Shown here piece by piece: positions 44,042-53,383 of a DNA stretch of 64,000 nucleotides (position 1 is its first letter; the number at the start of each line of letters is the position of its first letter). The position numbers were made by a program, and so were the translations under genes. The stretch is from Mucilaginibacter xinganensis. Lineage in GTDB: Bacteria > Bacteroidota > Bacteroidia > Sphingobacteriales > Sphingobacteriaceae. The notes under the pieces were generated by a model. The model did no database searches and was not told the origin of the DNA. It worked only from the letters and a program-made list of their open reading frames with translations. The stretch lies in the NCBI RefSeq assembly GCF_002257585.1, contig NZ_CP022743.1:4526001-4590000 (forward strand), given 5' to 3'.

Positions 44042-45385
44042 TTATATAACCGGCTCGCTTGTTCCGCTTGCCGATGGGATAGCTGTACGCCCTTTAACTC
44101 TTCCGCTCTTCATCAACCCGTCGTAATGACGCATCAGTAAATGACTTTCTATTTGCTGTAAAGTATCCAATACAACCTGTACAAGAATGATCAGTGATGT
44201 ACCTCCAAAGAACCGGGCAAATGAACTGCTGATGTGTATCATACTGGCAAGTGCCGGTATAACAGCTACAATAGCCAAGGCAAAAGCACCTGGAAGCGTA
44301 ATTCTTGAAATTACCGCATCTAAAAACGCACCGGTTGCACGTCCTGGTTTAATACCCGGAACAAAGCCACCGTTCTTTTTCATATCCTCAGCCATTTGGT
44401 TAGGATTAACCGTAATAGCAGTATAGAAGAAAGTGAACAGGATGATCAATATGGCGAACAATACGTTATGCCACACAGATGTATAATCGGATAATGACAT
44501 TAATATGCCGTTTGATGCCGCATTAGGGAAAAACTGTGCAACTGTTGACGGTATAAACATTAAAGCCTGCGCAAATATGATCGGCATTACTCCGGCCGCA
44601 GTTACTTTTAAGGGGATATACTGACGAACGCCGCCATATTGTTTGTTACCAACAATACGTTTTGCGTATTGAACAGCTACTTTCCTGGTTCCCTGTACAA
44701 TAAGTACAGTAAACATTACCACACCTATAAGGGCTATAATTTCAACAATAAAAGTTACCAAACCACCCGCGCCCACCGTACGTGACTGGAATTCCGTGAG
44801 GAATGCACCTGGAAGAGCTGAGATAATACCAACCATTATGATCAATGAGATACCGTTTCCGATACCTTTGTCAGTAATTTTTTCACCAAGCCACATCACA
44901 AACATAGTACCTGCAGTTAACACAAACATATTCAAAATAGTGAAATATGGGTTTACCAACAGCATTTGCTCAGGTGAGATCTGCGACTTTAAGTAACCGA
45001 TAGCCTGCAATGCAGTAATACCGATTGTAAGGTAACGGGTCCACTGGTTGATTTTGTTTCTTCCACTTTCGCCTTCTTTCTGAAGTTTGGCAAAATACGG
45101 AACAGCAATACCTAATAATTGCACCACTATGGAAGCCGAAATATAAGGCATTACCCCTAACGCAAAAATTGAGGCCCGTGAAAACGATCCTCCGGCAAAC
45201 ATATTGAGTAAACCTGTTATGCCTTCATTGCCTTGCTGGTGGCTAAGCAAATTAGCGTTAACACCCGGAAGAACTACGTATGAGCCTACACGATATATAA
45301 AAAGAAATAAGAGTGTGTTCAAAATACGCACTCTTAAATCATCGATTTTCCAAATATTGGATAATGTGGTGAAAAATTTCTTCAT
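44042..45385 (-). CDS. secY: Protein translocase subunit SecY
   Basis: SecY (447 residues) forms the central channel of the SecYEG translocon in the inner membrane. Ten hydrophobic helices are visible. MFAGGSFSRASIFALGVMPY and ISASIVVQLLG are the conserved plug/TM2 region, and NPNQMAEDMKKNGGFVPGIK followed by PGRATGAFLDAVISRIT is the cytoplasmic loop that binds SecA and the ribosome. The length is normal. It lies six bases after rplO, so it is translated from the spc operon transcript. Confidence 0.96.
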   Translation of the reverse strand: MKKFFTTLSNIWKIDDLRVRILNTLLFLFIYRVGSYVVLPGVNANLLSHQQGNEGITGLLNMFAGGSFSRASIFALGVMPYISASIVVQLLGIAVPYFAKLQKEGESGRNKINQWTRYLTIGITALQAIGYLKSQISPEQMLLVNPYFTILNMFVLTAGTMFVMWLGEKITDKGIGNGISLIIMVGIISALPGAFLTEFQSRTVGAGGLVTFIVEIIALIGVVMFTVLIVQGTRKVAVQYAKRIVGNKQYGGVRQYIPLKVTAAGVMPIIFAQALMFIPSTVAQFFPNAASNGILMSLSDYTSVWHNVLFAILIILFTFFYTAITVNPNQMAEDMKKNGGFVPGIKPGRATGAFLDAVISRITLPGAFALAIVAVIPALASMIHISSSFARFFGGTSLIILVQVVLDTLQQIESHLLMRHYDGLMKSGRVKGRTAIPSASGTSEPVI

Positions 45386-45391
45386 TGAAAA

Positions 45392-45838
45392 TTATAGCTT
45401 AACTATTGTACCACCTGCTGCTTCAATAGCTTTTTGCGCTGTAGCAGTAAATGCATGTGCTTTAACTTCTAACTTGGCTTTCAGTTCGCCACGACCTAAA
45501 ATTTTAACAAGGTCATTACGGGATGCCAAACCATGTTCTTTAAGTGTATCAAAATCAACTGATGATAATGTAAATTTCTCAGTCAATGCTTGTAACACGT
45601 CAAGGTTAACGCCAACGTACTCAACGCGGTTTGGATTTTTAAATCCAACCTTAGGAACACGACGCTGTAAAGGCATCTGGCCACCTTCAAAACCAACTTT
45701 AGTGCTGGTACCCGAACGAGATCCGGCACCTTTATGGCCACGGGTTGATGTTCCGCCACGGCCTGAACCAGTACCACGGCCAATTCTTTTCCTATTTTTA
45801 GTAGAACCTTCTGCAGGTTTAAGATTGCTTAAATTCAT
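45392..45838 (-). CDS. rplO: 50S ribosomal protein L15
   Basis: L15 (148 residues) is an early assembly protein of the large subunit. The basic Gly/Arg-rich N-terminus (AEGSTKNRKRIGRGTGSGRG then TSTRGHKGAGSRSG) and FEGGQMPLQRRVPKVGFKNP are diagnostic. The C-terminal globular domain ends AIEAAGGTIVKL. It follows rpmD and precedes secY with only six bases between. Confidence 0.96.
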   Translation of the reverse strand: MNLSNLKPAEGSTKNRKRIGRGTGSGRGGTSTRGHKGAGSRSGTSTKVGFEGGQMPLQRRVPKVGFKNPNRVEYVGVNLDVLQALTEKFTLSSVDFDTLKEHGLASRNDLVKILGRGELKAKLEVKAHAFTATAQKAIEAAGGTIVKL

Positions 45839-45842
45839 GATA

Positions 45843-46022
45843 TTAAATATTTTCTACCGCTACAAGGTGATTAACTTTTTTAACCATACCGATGATAGCT
45901 GCAGTAGCTTCAACTTCTACACTGTGGTTGATCTTTCTTAAGCCCAGGGCCTCAACCGTACGTTTTTGGCGCTCACTTCTATCGATCACGCTTTTAATCT
46001 GAGTTATTTTGATTTTTGCCAT
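45843..46022 (-). CDS. rpmD: 50S ribosomal protein L30
   Basis: ATG at 46022 opens a 59-codon frame beginning MAKIKITQIKSVIDRSERQK, then RTVEALGLRKINHSVEVEAT and a C-terminal VKKVNHLVAVENI. The RTVEALGLRK block and length identify bacterial L30, which binds 5S/23S rRNA. The order rpsE-rpmD-rplO is standard. It lies six bases after rpsE and four bases before rplO. At 59 residues it falls just under common length cut-offs. Confidence 0.94.
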   Translation of the reverse strand: MAKIKITQIKSVIDRSERQKRTVEALGLRKINHSVEVEATAAIIGMVKKVNHLVAVENI

Positions 46023-46028
46023 GACTGA

Positions 46029-46547
46029 TTATCCGTTAAATACTTTACCTAAACTAACGCCGCGTTGTTGTGCTACAGTATAAGCATCACGCAATTGTGA
46101 TAATGCTGATACAGTTGCCTTAACCACGTTGTGCGGGTTTGATGAACCTTTTGATTTTGCCAATACGTTGTGGATACCGGCTGACTCTAATACGGCACGC
46201 ATTGCACCACCTGCAATTACACCGGTACCGTTTGCTGCTGGTTTGATGAAAACAAAACCACCTGAAAACTTACCAATTTGCTCGTGAGGTATAGTGCTGT
46301 TGATAATAGGAACCTTTACAAGGTTCTTTTTTGCATCATCAATACCTTTTGCAATCGCTTCAGTAACCTCTTTAGCTTTACCTAACCCGTAACCTACAAC
46401 ACCATTCTCATCGCCCACTACCACAATGGCACTGAAGCTGAAAGTACGGCCGCCTTTGGTTACTTTGGCCACACGCTGTATGCTTACCAAGCGGTCTTTT
46501 AATTCGATCTCGCTTGTTTTTACTCTTTTTATGTTGATTGTTGACAT
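46029..46547 (-). CDS. rpsE: 30S ribosomal protein S5
   Basis: S5 (172 residues) helps hold translational accuracy at the mRNA entry site. It shows [60 protein letters not shown] and the C-terminal [20 protein letters not shown]. The spectinomycin loop region KGGRTFSF is intact and matches the sensitive form. It lies in rplR-rpsE-rpmD order. Confidence 0.97.
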   Translation of the reverse strand: MSTINIKRVKTSEIELKDRLVSIQRVAKVTKGGRTFSFSAIVVVGDENGVVGYGLGKAKEVTEAIAKGIDDAKKNLVKVPIINSTIPHEQIGKFSGGFVFIKPAANGTGVIAGGAMRAVLESAGIHNVLAKSKGSSNPHNVVKATVSALSQLRDAYTVAQQRGVSLGKVFNG

Positions 46548-46559
46548 TTCTCTTTTCGA

Positions 46560-46919
46560 TTAAAAGTTTAAACCACCCTCACGTGCACCTTCGGCCAGTG
46601 ATTTAACACGACCATGGTACAAATAACCGTTCCTGTCGAAAACCACATCTTTTATACCTGCTGCAATAGCTTTTGAAGCAACCAGTTTGCCTACGGCTAC
46701 TGACTGATCAATCTTAGTGCCTTCTGCTGCAGTAAAATCTTTTGATAATGATGAGGCCGACACTAATGTCTTGCCGCTTACATCGTCAATGATCTGCGCA
46801 TAGATACCTTTATTGCTACGGTAAACTGATAAACGCGGGCGTGCTGAAGAACCTGAAAGGCGCTTCCTTATCCCCATCTTAATTCTGTCTCTTCTTGATA
46901 ATTTTGCTCTAGCTGCCAT
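46560..46919 (-). CDS. rplR: 50S ribosomal protein L18
   Basis: L18 (119 residues) binds 5S rRNA. Diagnostic pieces are [40 protein letters not shown] and the C-terminal [20 protein letters not shown] with EGGLNF. The length is normal. It follows rplF by five bases. Confidence 0.96.
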   Translation of the reverse strand: MAARAKLSRRDRIKMGIRKRLSGSSARPRLSVYRSNKGIYAQIIDDVSGKTLVSASSLSKDFTAAEGTKIDQSVAVGKLVASKAIAAGIKDVVFDRNGYLYHGRVKSLAEGAREGGLNF

Positions 46920-46924
46920 GACGA

Positions 46925-47482
46925 TTATTTTTTAGATGCTGATTTACCTGCTTTTCTTCTCAATACTTCGCCAACAAACTTGATACCTTTACCTTTGTAA
47001 GGCTCTGGAGCACGTAACGAGCGTATTTTTGCCGCTACCTGGCCAATAAGTTGTTTATCAATTGACTCTAAAATGATGGTAGGGTTTTTACCCTTCTCAG
47101 CAGTTGTTGAAACTGTAATTTCTTTTGGTAATTCAAAAACATAGTGGTGAGAATATCCCAAAACTAAGTCTAAAGTGTTACCTGTATTGGTTGCACGATA
47201 ACCCACACCTACTAATTCCTGCTGGATTTTGTAACCGGTGGTTACGCCTACAACCATGTTGTTGATCAATGCACGATACAAACCGTGTAATGCTTTATGG
47301 CGTTTTTGATCAGAAGGGCGTTTTACAACCAGATTTCCTTCTTCCTGTTCAACAGTGATATCACTGTCAACAGCCTGATGCAACTCACCTTTAGGGCCTT
47401 TGACAGTAACAACATTATCTGCTGATACGCTAATAGTTACTCCCTGTGGTAGTGCTATAGGTGATTTTCCTACTCTTGACAT
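46925..47482 (-). CDS. rplF: 50S ribosomal protein L6
   Basis: L6 (185 residues) lies near the sarcin-ricin loop where elongation factors bind. Motifs are [60 protein letters not shown] and the C-terminal [20 protein letters not shown] with [16 protein letters not shown]. All are canonical. It lies between rpsH and rplR. Confidence 0.97.
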   Translation of the reverse strand: MSRVGKSPIALPQGVTISVSADNVVTVKGPKGELHQAVDSDITVEQEEGNLVVKRPSDQKRHKALHGLYRALINNMVVGVTTGYKIQQELVGVGYRATNTGNTLDLVLGYSHHYVFELPKEITVSTTAEKGKNPTIILESIDKQLIGQVAAKIRSLRAPEPYKGKGIKFVGEVLRRKAGKSASKK

Positions 47483-47499
47483 TGCTTAATTTCCTCCTA

Positions 47500-47898
47500 T
47501 TAATATACGTAGCATAAAACCTCACCGCCAACATTCTGTGTACGGGCTTCTTTATCGGTCATTACACCTTTTGAAGTCGACAGGATGGCGATACCTAAAC
47601 CATTTAATACTCTTGGCATATTGTCCATGCCTGCGTATTTCCTCAAACCTGGTTTACTGATGCGTGAAATGCTGCGGATAGCAGAAATTTTAGTTATCGG
47701 ATGGTACTTCAAAGCCACCTTGATGATGCCCTGGGGTCCGTTATCTTCAAACTTAAAATTAGCAATGTAACCTTTGTCGAAAAGCACCTTAGTGATTTCC
47801 TTTTTCAGATTTGATGCAGGAATTTCAACAACCCGGTGGTTGGCTTTAATAGCATTCCTTACTCTTGTAAGATAATCTGCGATTGGATCTGTATTCAT
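47500..47898 (-). CDS. rpsH: 30S ribosomal protein S8
   Basis: S8 (132 residues) is a primary 16S rRNA binder and the spc-operon repressor in E. coli. It shows DPIADYLTRVRNAIKANHRV, SRISKPGLRKYAGMDNMPRV and the C-terminal GLGIAILSTSKGVMTDKEAR with GGEVLCYVY. A long hairpin lies in the gap upstream (47981-48027), between rpsN and rpsH; I cannot show that it is an S8 site. Confidence 0.97.
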   Translation of the reverse strand: MNTDPIADYLTRVRNAIKANHRVVEIPASNLKKEITKVLFDKGYIANFKFEDNGPQGIIKVALKYHPITKISAIRSISRISKPGLRKYAGMDNMPRVLNGLGIAILSTSKGVMTDKEARTQNVGGEVLCYVY

Positions 47899-47980
47899 TT
47901 TATTGTGTTATGATAGTGGTTTCCTTCCGGTAACATCCCGGGCGACCTTCTATCGGTTAATTCATTATAGTTAATCAGAA

Positions 47981-48027
47981 GTTAGAGACCAGCGGTTAGT
48001 TATTCTTTCTAACCACTGGTCTCTAAT
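47981..48027. repeat. Long hairpin between rpsN and rpsH
   Basis: GTTAGAGACCAGCGGTTAG and CTAACCACTGGTCTCTAA form an 18-bp stem with one G-T pair around a nine-base loop. It occupies most of the 142-bp gap and lies in the transcribed spc operon. Confidence 0.65.
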
Positions 48028-48040
48028 CTCCAATCGCTGT

Positions 48041-48310
48041 TTACCAGCTTGCTTTTTTAATTCCGGGGATCTTACCGGCCAGGGCCATATCACGGAATGT
48101 AACACGTGAAATACCAAACTGACGCATATATCCGCGAGGACGGCCTGTTAATTTGCAACGGTTGTGCAATTTAACCGGTGATGATGCTTTTGGTAATGCA
48201 TCTAAAGCTGCGTAATCGCCGGCTTCTTTAAGGGCCGCTCTTTTTTCAGCGTATTTAGCTACTAATTTAGCACGTTTAACTTCGCGTGCTTTTACACCTT
48301 CTTTAGCCAT
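48041..48310 (-). CDS. rpsN: 30S ribosomal protein S14 (zinc-free type)
   Basis: S14 (89 residues from ATG 48310) shows [39 protein letters not shown] and the C-terminal [10 protein letters not shown]. It is the long form without the CxxC zinc site. The start at 48310 is chosen because it matches the family N-terminus [20 protein letters not shown]; the reading frame is open further upstream but that part lies inside rplE. The start codon overlaps the last eight bases of rplE, which implies translational coupling. Confidence 0.95.
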   Translation of the reverse strand: MAKEGVKAREVKRAKLVAKYAEKRAALKEAGDYAALDALPKASSPVKLHNRCKLTGRPRGYMRQFGISRVTFRDMALAGKIPGIKKASW

Positions 48311-48866
48311 TGCTATTTTGATTTTTAAATGGTAATCCAAATTGTTTCAACAACTCCAATGCTTCAACATCATTTGTTGCCGAGGTTACAAAGGTAATAT
48401 CCATACCCTGTATTTTATTGATTTTATCAATATTGATTTCAGGGAATATAATTTGCTCTGATACACCTAAAGTATAGTTTCCGCGTCCGTCAAAACCTTT
48501 ATCGTTAATACCTTTGAAATCACGGATACGTGGTAAAGCAACTGCAATTAAGCGATCAAGAAACTCATACATTGTATTATCACGTAAGGTAACACGTACG
48601 CCGATAGGCATGTTTTTACGTAACTTAAAGTTTGAAATATCTTTCTTGGATTTTGAAGAAACAGCCTGCTGACCGGTAATAGTGGTCAATTCAGTAATTG
48701 TACTTTCAATAAGTTTTTTATCAGTAGTAGCACCACCAACACCCTGGTTAATGGCAATTTTTTCAAGCTTAGGAACCTGCATTACGCTTTTATACTGAAA
48801 TTTTTCTTTCAGTGCAGTACGAATTTCGTCCTTATACTTCGTTTTTAATCTTGGTACGTATTCCAT
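48303..48866 (-). CDS. rplE: 50S ribosomal protein L5
   Basis: L5 (187 residues) binds 5S rRNA and forms a bridge to the small subunit. It shows [60 protein letters not shown] and the C-terminal [20 protein letters not shown]. The start overlaps the rplX stop by one base, and the end overlaps the rpsN start by eight bases. Confidence 0.97.
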   Translation of the reverse strand: MEYVPRLKTKYKDEIRTALKEKFQYKSVMQVPKLEKIAINQGVGGATTDKKLIESTITELTTITGQQAVSSKSKKDISNFKLRKNMPIGVRVTLRDNTMYEFLDRLIAVALPRIRDFKGINDKGFDGRGNYTLGVSEQIIFPEINIDKINKIQGMDITFVTSATNDVEALELLKQFGLPFKNQNSNG

Positions 48867-49210
48867 TACTTAATTTCCTCTCCTGATATTTTTGCAAACC
48901 TTACTAATTTACCGGCATCATTCTTTTTACGGCCTACGCGGGTTGGTTTTCCTGATTTAGGATCAACCAGCATCAGGTTTGAAATAGCTATAGCAGCTTC
49001 CTGCTTAACAATTCCGCCGTTTGGTTTTGCTGCGTTAGGTTTAGTATGTTTTGATACCATATTGGCACCTTCAACAATAGCTCTGCCTTTTTCTAATATT
49101 ACTTCTAATATCTTACCTTCTGATCCTTTTGAATCGCCGGCTATAACCTTCACCAGATCACCTTTTTTGATCTTAAGTTTGGTTGGTTGTGTGTGTTGTT
49201 TCTTTTCCAT
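48866..49210 (-). CDS. rplX: 50S ribosomal protein L24
   Basis: L24 (114 residues) is an assembly initiator of the large subunit with a KOW motif: [20 protein letters not shown] then [20 protein letters not shown]. The C-terminal part ([20 protein letters not shown]) is canonical. It overlaps rplE by one base and follows rplN by two bases, so the three are translated together. Confidence 0.96.
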   Translation of the reverse strand: MEKKQHTQPTKLKIKKGDLVKVIAGDSKGSEGKILEVILEKGRAIVEGANMVSKHTKPNAAKPNGGIVKQEAAIAISNLMLVDPKSGKPTRVGRKKNDAGKLVRFAKISGEEIK

Positions 49211-49212
49211 TG

Positions 49213-49581
49213 TTACAATACCTCCGGTGCTAATGATACAATTTTCATAAATTGTTTTTCACGTAACTCCCTTGCTACCGGGCCAAAAATACGTGTACCT
49301 CTTGGCTCATCCTGGTTGTTTAACAAAACCGCAGCATTGTCATCAAAACGGATGTAAGAACCATCCTTACGACGGATCTCTTTTTTAGTTCTAACCACAA
49401 CGGCTTTTGAAACGGTACCTTTTTTAACGTTGCCTGATGGCAAAGCGCTTTTTACGGTAACTACTATCTTATCGCCGATTGATGCATACCTTTTACCGGT
49501 ACCACCTAACACACGGATCACTAAAACTTCTTTAGCACCGCTGTTATCAGCTACATTTAATCTTGATTCCTGTTGTACCAT
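49213..49581 (-). CDS. rplN: 50S ribosomal protein L14
   Basis: L14 (122 residues) forms the inter-subunit bridge B8. Diagnostic pieces are [60 protein letters not shown] and [20 protein letters not shown]. The length is normal. It begins one base after rpsQ ends, in the usual rpsQ-rplN-rplX order. Confidence 0.97.
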   Translation of the reverse strand: MVQQESRLNVADNSGAKEVLVIRVLGGTGKRYASIGDKIVVTVKSALPSGNVKKGTVSKAVVVRTKKEIRRKDGSYIRFDDNAAVLLNNQDEPRGTRIFGPVARELREKQFMKIVSLAPEVL

Positions 49582-49582
49582 C

Positions 49583-49837
49583 TTATTTAGCCCTTTCTAA
49601 AATTTGAACTAATCTCCAGTTTTTATTTTTGCTCAGCGGGCGGGTTTCCATAATCAATACGGTATCGCCTACACCACAAGTATTAGCTTCATCATGAGCC
49701 ATGAATTTGGTAGTTTTCTTAACGAACTTACCGTAGATCGGGTGTTTCACTTTACGTTCCACAGCTACAACAATAGATTTTTCCATCTTACTGCTAACTA
49801 CCATGCCGGTACGTGTTTTTCTTAAATTTCTTTCCAT
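49583..49837 (-). CDS. rpsQ: 30S ribosomal protein S17
   Basis: S17 (84 residues) binds the 5' domain of 16S rRNA. Pieces seen are [40 protein letters not shown] and the conserved [20 protein letters not shown]. The length is normal. It follows rpmC by 20 bases. Confidence 0.96.
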   Translation of the reverse strand: MERNLRKTRTGMVVSSKMEKSIVVAVERKVKHPIYGKFVKKTTKFMAHDEANTCGVGDTVLIMETRPLSKNKNWRLVQILERAK

Positions 49838-49857
49838 TTTTCTCGACGCTTAAAAAA

Positions 49858-50061
49858 TTATTCAGAAGCTGACGCCGCTTTGCGCTTTGTTAATTCAGTA
49901 TTTAAACGGGCGATGTCCTTACGTACTTTTGTAATACGGGTAGGGTTTTCAATAGCAGAAACCGCATGTGCAAATTTCAGTTTGGTGAGTGTTCCTCTTT
50001 CCTCGCTGACCCTGGCAACCAATTCTTCAGTTGACAACTCCAAAATTTCTGAGTTCTTCAT
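49858..50061 (-). CDS. rpmC: 50S ribosomal protein L29
   Basis: L29 (67 residues) sits beside the exit tunnel and helps form the trigger factor and SRP site. It shows MKNSEILELSTEELVARVSE, ERGTLTKLKFAHAVSAIENP and VRKDIARLNTELTKRKAAS. The length is normal. The gap between it and the upstream rplP carries direct and inverted repeats. Confidence 0.95.
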   Translation of the reverse strand: MKNSEILELSTEELVARVSEERGTLTKLKFAHAVSAIENPTRITKVRKDIARLNTELTKRKAASASE

Positions 50062-50132
50062 TTTATTTTATTTGTGTGTTGTAATATTGGAAAGTTACAA
50101 TGTTCAAATGTTTCCATTATGGCGGCTGTAAT

Positions 50133-50166
50133 CAACATTACAACCTTTCAACATTACAACCTTTCA
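50133..50166. repeat. Tandem direct repeat between rplP and rpmC
   Basis: CAACATTACAACCTTT occurs twice in a row (50133-50148 and 50149-50164). GTTGTAATATTGGAAAG at 50079-50095 is a partial inverted copy, so the transcript can fold. The whole 116-bp gap appears built from this word. Confidence 0.65.
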
Positions 50167-50177
50167 ACTCTTTTTAT

Positions 50178-50600
50178 TTATGCTTCTACGTAATCTCTAC
50201 GTACTATAAATCTTGTTTGCACAGGTAACTTTTGTGCTGCCAGGCGCAATGCCTCTTTAGCAACGTCCAAAGGTACGCCTTCTGCTTCAAAAATGATCCT
50301 ACCGGGGCGTACTACCGCTACCCAATATTCCGGAGCACCTTTACCTTTACCCATACGTACCTCTGCTGGTTTTTTGGTTACAGGCTTGTCAGGAAATATC
50401 CTGATCCACACCTGGCCTTCACGTTTCATAAAACGTGTTACAGCAATACGTGCAGCTTCGATCTGGCGGCTGGTTATCCAGGCCGGCTCGAGTGATTTTA
50501 TACCGAAAGATCCGAATGAAAGCTCAGCGCCACGACTGGCGTTACCTTTCATTTTGCCTTTTTGCATCTTTCTGAACTTCGTTCTTTTTGGCTGTAGCAT
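50178..50600 (-). CDS. rplP: 50S ribosomal protein L16
   Basis: L16 (140 residues) shapes the A-site tRNA elbow pocket. Diagnostic pieces are [60 protein letters not shown] and [32 protein letters not shown] contains the Arg that is hydroxylated in some bacteria. It follows rpsC by 47 bases. Confidence 0.97.
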   Translation of the reverse strand: MLQPKRTKFRKMQKGKMKGNASRGAELSFGSFGIKSLEPAWITSRQIEAARIAVTRFMKREGQVWIRIFPDKPVTKKPAEVRMGKGKGAPEYWVAVVRPGRIIFEAEGVPLDVAKEALRLAAQKLPVQTRFIVRRDYVEA

Positions 50601-50647
50601 TTTCTTAAGCTTTTATATCGTTACGATATATTTTTCTACTAATATTA

Positions 50648-51550
50648 TTATCTCTTTCCTGGACCACCCGGGCGATTTCCACCTGGACGATTTGCACCGC
50701 CTGGACCACCCGGACGATTTCCCTGGCCACCCGGACGGCTTCCGCCAGCGCCTGGTCCGCCACGGCGATCACCGCCTGGTTTCCTGTCGCCTCTGCGTTC
50801 GCCACCGCGCTCTCCGCCTCTTTCATTGCCGCCACGACCGCCGAAGCCTGCCGCGCCGCCTTCAGGGCGTCCGCCTTTACCGCTGGCGCTGCTTGCGCCA
50901 CCAATGTTTGGTGATAAGTCGCGTTTGCCGTAAACCTCGCCTTTGCAAATCCAAACCTTAACACCTATTTTTCCATAAGTAGTTAATGCTTCAGCTAATG
51001 CATAATCGATGTCTGCGCGGAAAGTATGTAGAGGAATTCTTCCTTCTTTATATTGTTCTGTACGTGCCATTTCAGCGCCGCCTAAACGACCAGATGTCAT
51101 TACCTTAATTCCTTCTGCACCCATTCTCATGGTTGAAGCAATTGTGGTTTTCATGGCGCGACGGAATGAAATACGTGCTTCCAGTTGTTTTGCTATGCCT
51201 TCTGCAACTAATTGTGCATCAAGCTCGGGGCGTTTGATCTCGAAGATGTTGATCTGAACTTCCTTTTTAGTAAGTTTCTTTAACTCTTCTTTGATCTTGT
51301 CAACTTCCTGGCCACCTTTACCTATAACAATACCCGGACGGGCGGTGTGTATAGTTACAGTGATACGTTTCAATGTGCGCTCAATAACTACCTTTGATAC
51401 ACCACCTTTTGAGATACGTGCTGAAAGATATTTACGGATTTTTTCGTCTTCAACTAATTTGTCGGCATAATGATTGCCACCGAACCAATTAGAATCCCAA
51501 CCTCTGATGATTCCTAATCTGTTACCTATTGGATGTGCTTTCTGTCCCAT
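50648..51550 (-). CDS. rpsC: 30S ribosomal protein S3 with Gly/Arg/Pro-rich C-terminal extension
   Basis: Residues 1-210 are standard S3 with the KH RNA-binding domain ([20 protein letters not shown]) and the C-terminal [20 protein letters not shown]3 lines the mRNA entry pore and contributes helicase activity. Unlike E. coli S3, which ends around residue 233, this protein carries about 80 extra residues that are almost only Gly, Arg, Pro, Asn and Glu, with RGG, GGER and RPGG repeats. The coding DNA there is far more GC-rich than the surroundings. Extended S3 proteins occur in Bacteroidota, but this RGG-type tail resembles eukaryotic RNA-binding tails. The frame is intact to its stop. Confidence 0.95.
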   Translation of the reverse strand: MGQKAHPIGNRLGIIRGWDSNWFGGNHYADKLVEDEKIRKYLSARISKGGVSKVVIERTLKRITVTIHTARPGIVIGKGGQEVDKIKEELKKLTKKEVQINIFEIKRPELDAQLVAEGIAKQLEARISFRRAMKTTIASTMRMGAEGIKVMTSGRLGGAEMARTEQYKEGRIPLHTFRADIDYALAEALTTYGKIGVKVWICKGEVYGKRDLSPNIGGASSASGKGGRPEGGAAGFGGRGGNERGGERGGERRGDRKPGGDRRGGPGAGGSRPGGQGNRPGGPGGANRPGGNRPGGPGKR

Positions 51551-51556
51551 TTCAAA

Positions 51557-51985
51557 TTAATTGTTGTCGTTTTTACTATCTACGATCAGGTGTACATGGT
51601 TTGAGCGTTTACGGATACGGTATCCTCTTCCTTGCGGAGCAGGGCGTAACCTTTTTAGCTGACGACCACCGCCTACTGAAACCTCTTTTACATATAAGTT
51701 ACTGTCTTCAACACGCTTGCCTTCGTTTTTTGCTTCCCAGTTTTTGATGGCTGATAACAAAAGCTTTTCAACACGTATTGCTGCTTCCTTATTTAAGAAC
51801 TTTAGGGTATATATCGCTTTCTCAACGTTCATACCGCGGATCAGATCAACCACCAAACGCATTTTACGTGGTGATGTAGGGCAGTTTTGCAGTTTGGCAA
51901 CAGAAGAGCCGCCTTGCTGAGCTTTTTCCTGCTCCTTGCGTTGTCTGATCAATACAGACTTTTTGATTTTTGTTGTTGCTTCCAT
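51557..51985 (-). CDS. rplV: 50S ribosomal protein L22
   Basis: L22 (142 residues) lines the exit tunnel constriction with L4. The core has [40 protein letters not shown] and the tunnel loop [20 protein letters not shown], ending [18 protein letters not shown] 30-residue Lys/Glu/Gln-rich N-terminal extension precedes the usual start. It lies six bases before rpsC. Confidence 0.96.
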   Translation of the reverse strand: MEATTKIKKSVLIRQRKEQEKAQQGGSSVAKLQNCPTSPRKMRLVVDLIRGMNVEKAIYTLKFLNKEAAIRVEKLLLSAIKNWEAKNEGKRVEDSNLYVKEVSVGGGRQLKRLRPAPQGRGYRIRKRSNHVHLIVDSKNDNN

Positions 51986-51988
51986 GCC

Positions 51989-52255
51989 TTATTTTTTCTT
52001 TTCTGCGTGACCACGGAATGTACGGGTTGGTGCAAACTCTCCCAGCTTGTGTCCAACCATGTTCTCTGTTACATACACAGGGATAAATTTATTACCGTTG
52101 TGTACTGCGAATGTATGACCAACGAAATCAGGAGAGATCATGGAGCGCCTTGACCATGTTTTTACAACTGATTTTTTGTTTGAATCATTCAGTACCATAA
52201 CTTTCTTGTCTAAGTTATGATCGATGTAAGGTCCTTTTTTAATTGAACGAGCCAT
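51989..52255 (-). CDS. rpsS: 30S ribosomal protein S19
   Basis: S19 (88 residues) sits in the head of the small subunit with S13. It shows [40 protein letters not shown] and the C-terminal [20 protein letters not shown]. Its start codon overlaps the rplB stop by one base, and it ends three bases before rplV. The length is normal. Confidence 0.97.
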   Translation of the reverse strand: MARSIKKGPYIDHNLDKKVMVLNDSNKKSVVKTWSRRSMISPDFVGHTFAVHNGNKFIPVYVTENMVGHKLGEFAPTRTFRGHAEKKK

Positions 52256-53082
52256 TATTTTTTCCTTCTTTCAATGATATAACGATCCGATGTTTTTTTC
52301 TTGTCACGAGTTTTGTAGCCTTTGGCTAATAAACCTTTGCGTGAACGTGGATGACCACCTGAGGCTCTTCCCTCACCACCACCCATAGGGTGATCTACCG
52401 GGTTCATGGCTACACCACGAACTCTTGGCCTGCGGCCTAACCAGCGTTTGCGGCCAGCCTTGCCTAATACTGCATTTGCTTTGTCGCCATTTGAAACTGT
52501 ACCGATAGTAGCCAGGCAAGTTGCCAGGATCATACGGGTTTCGCCTGAAGGCAATTTGATAATAGCATATTTGCCATCACGTGCCGAAAGCTGTGCGTAA
52601 GTACCTGCACTACGTGCAATGGTACCGCCCTGGCCAGGGTTCAATTCAATATTGTGAATAATAGAACCCAATGGAATGGTTTTTAACGGTAACGTGTTAC
52701 CAACCTCAGGAGGTGCTGTTTCGCCCGATAAAACGGTTTGTCCAACCGCTAAACCTGCAGGGGCTATCATATATCTTTTTTCTCCGTCAGCAAAATGTAA
52801 CAGTGCTATACGTGCCGAACGGTTAGGATCGTACTCAATAGTTGCAACCTTTGCAGGGATATCAAATTTATTACGTTTGAAATCAATTAACCTGTAAGCT
52901 TGTTTGTGGCCACCACCCATGTAGCGCATGGTCATCTTACCGCTGTTGTTACGTCCGCCTGATCTTGTGTTAGACGAAACCACCAACGACTTTTCAGGAA
53001 CGTTTGTTGTGATATCCGACGTATCAGTATCTATGCGGAAGCGGGTACCCGGCGTAACCGGTTTAAATCTTTTAACTGCCAT
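52255..53082 (-). CDS. rplB: 50S ribosomal protein L2
   Basis: L2 (275 residues) is needed for subunit joining and peptidyl-transferase activity. Diagnostic sequence includes [40 protein letters not shown] and [20 protein letters not shown], with the conserved functional His in [10 protein letters not shown]. The length is normal. It overlaps rpsS by one base and follows rplW by eight bases. Confidence 0.97.
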   Translation of the reverse strand: MAVKRFKPVTPGTRFRIDTDTSDITTNVPEKSLVVSSNTRSGGRNNSGKMTMRYMGGGHKQAYRLIDFKRNKFDIPAKVATIEYDPNRSARIALLHFADGEKRYMIAPAGLAVGQTVLSGETAPPEVGNTLPLKTIPLGSIIHNIELNPGQGGTIARSAGTYAQLSARDGKYAIIKLPSGETRMILATCLATIGTVSNGDKANAVLGKAGRKRWLGRRPRVRGVAMNPVDHPMGGGEGRASGGHPRSRKGLLAKGYKTRDKKKTSDRYIIERRKK

Positions 53083-53090
53083 CTCTTTAT

Positions 53091-53381
53091 TTATATACCG
53101 CTATAAAAATCAATTACTTCTCCGTCTTTCAACGTAATAACCGCTTTTTTGTAAGTTGCAGCGCGGCCGCTAACGGCGCCTGCCTTAGTATTGCGGGTCT
53201 TCAGTTTTCCAACGTATTTCATAGTGTTTACAGCTTTCACGGTAACACCATACATAGCCTCAACGGCTCCTTTGATCTGAATTTTGTTAGCTCTGTGATC
53301 AACTTTGAAAGCATAACGATTAAGCTTCTCTGTTAATTGAGCTACTTTTTCAGTAAGTAAGGGTTTCTTTAAAATTTCCAT
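53091..53381 (-). CDS. rplW: 50S ribosomal protein L23
   Basis: L23 (96 residues) is the main docking site for trigger factor and SRP at the tunnel exit. It has [40 protein letters not shown] and [20 protein letters not shown]. The length is normal, with the usual conserved Glu region in the first loop. It begins two bases after rplD ends. Confidence 0.95.
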   Translation of the reverse strand: MEILKKPLLTEKVAQLTEKLNRYAFKVDHRANKIQIKGAVEAMYGVTVKAVNTMKYVGKLKTRNTKAGAVSGRAATYKKAVITLKDGEVIDFYSGI

Positions 53382-53383
53382 AA

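Noticed and set aside
45204-45941. A 245-codon plus-strand frame across secY, rplO and rpmD
   Set aside because: It spans three well-supported genes in antisense and has no recognisable protein pattern.
50293-50961. A 222-codon plus-strand frame over rplP and rpsC, and a 119-codon frame within rpsC on the same strand as rpsC
   Set aside because: Both arise from the GC-rich repeats of the S3 tail and lack any domain. The S3 frame is continuous with the conserved KH domain.
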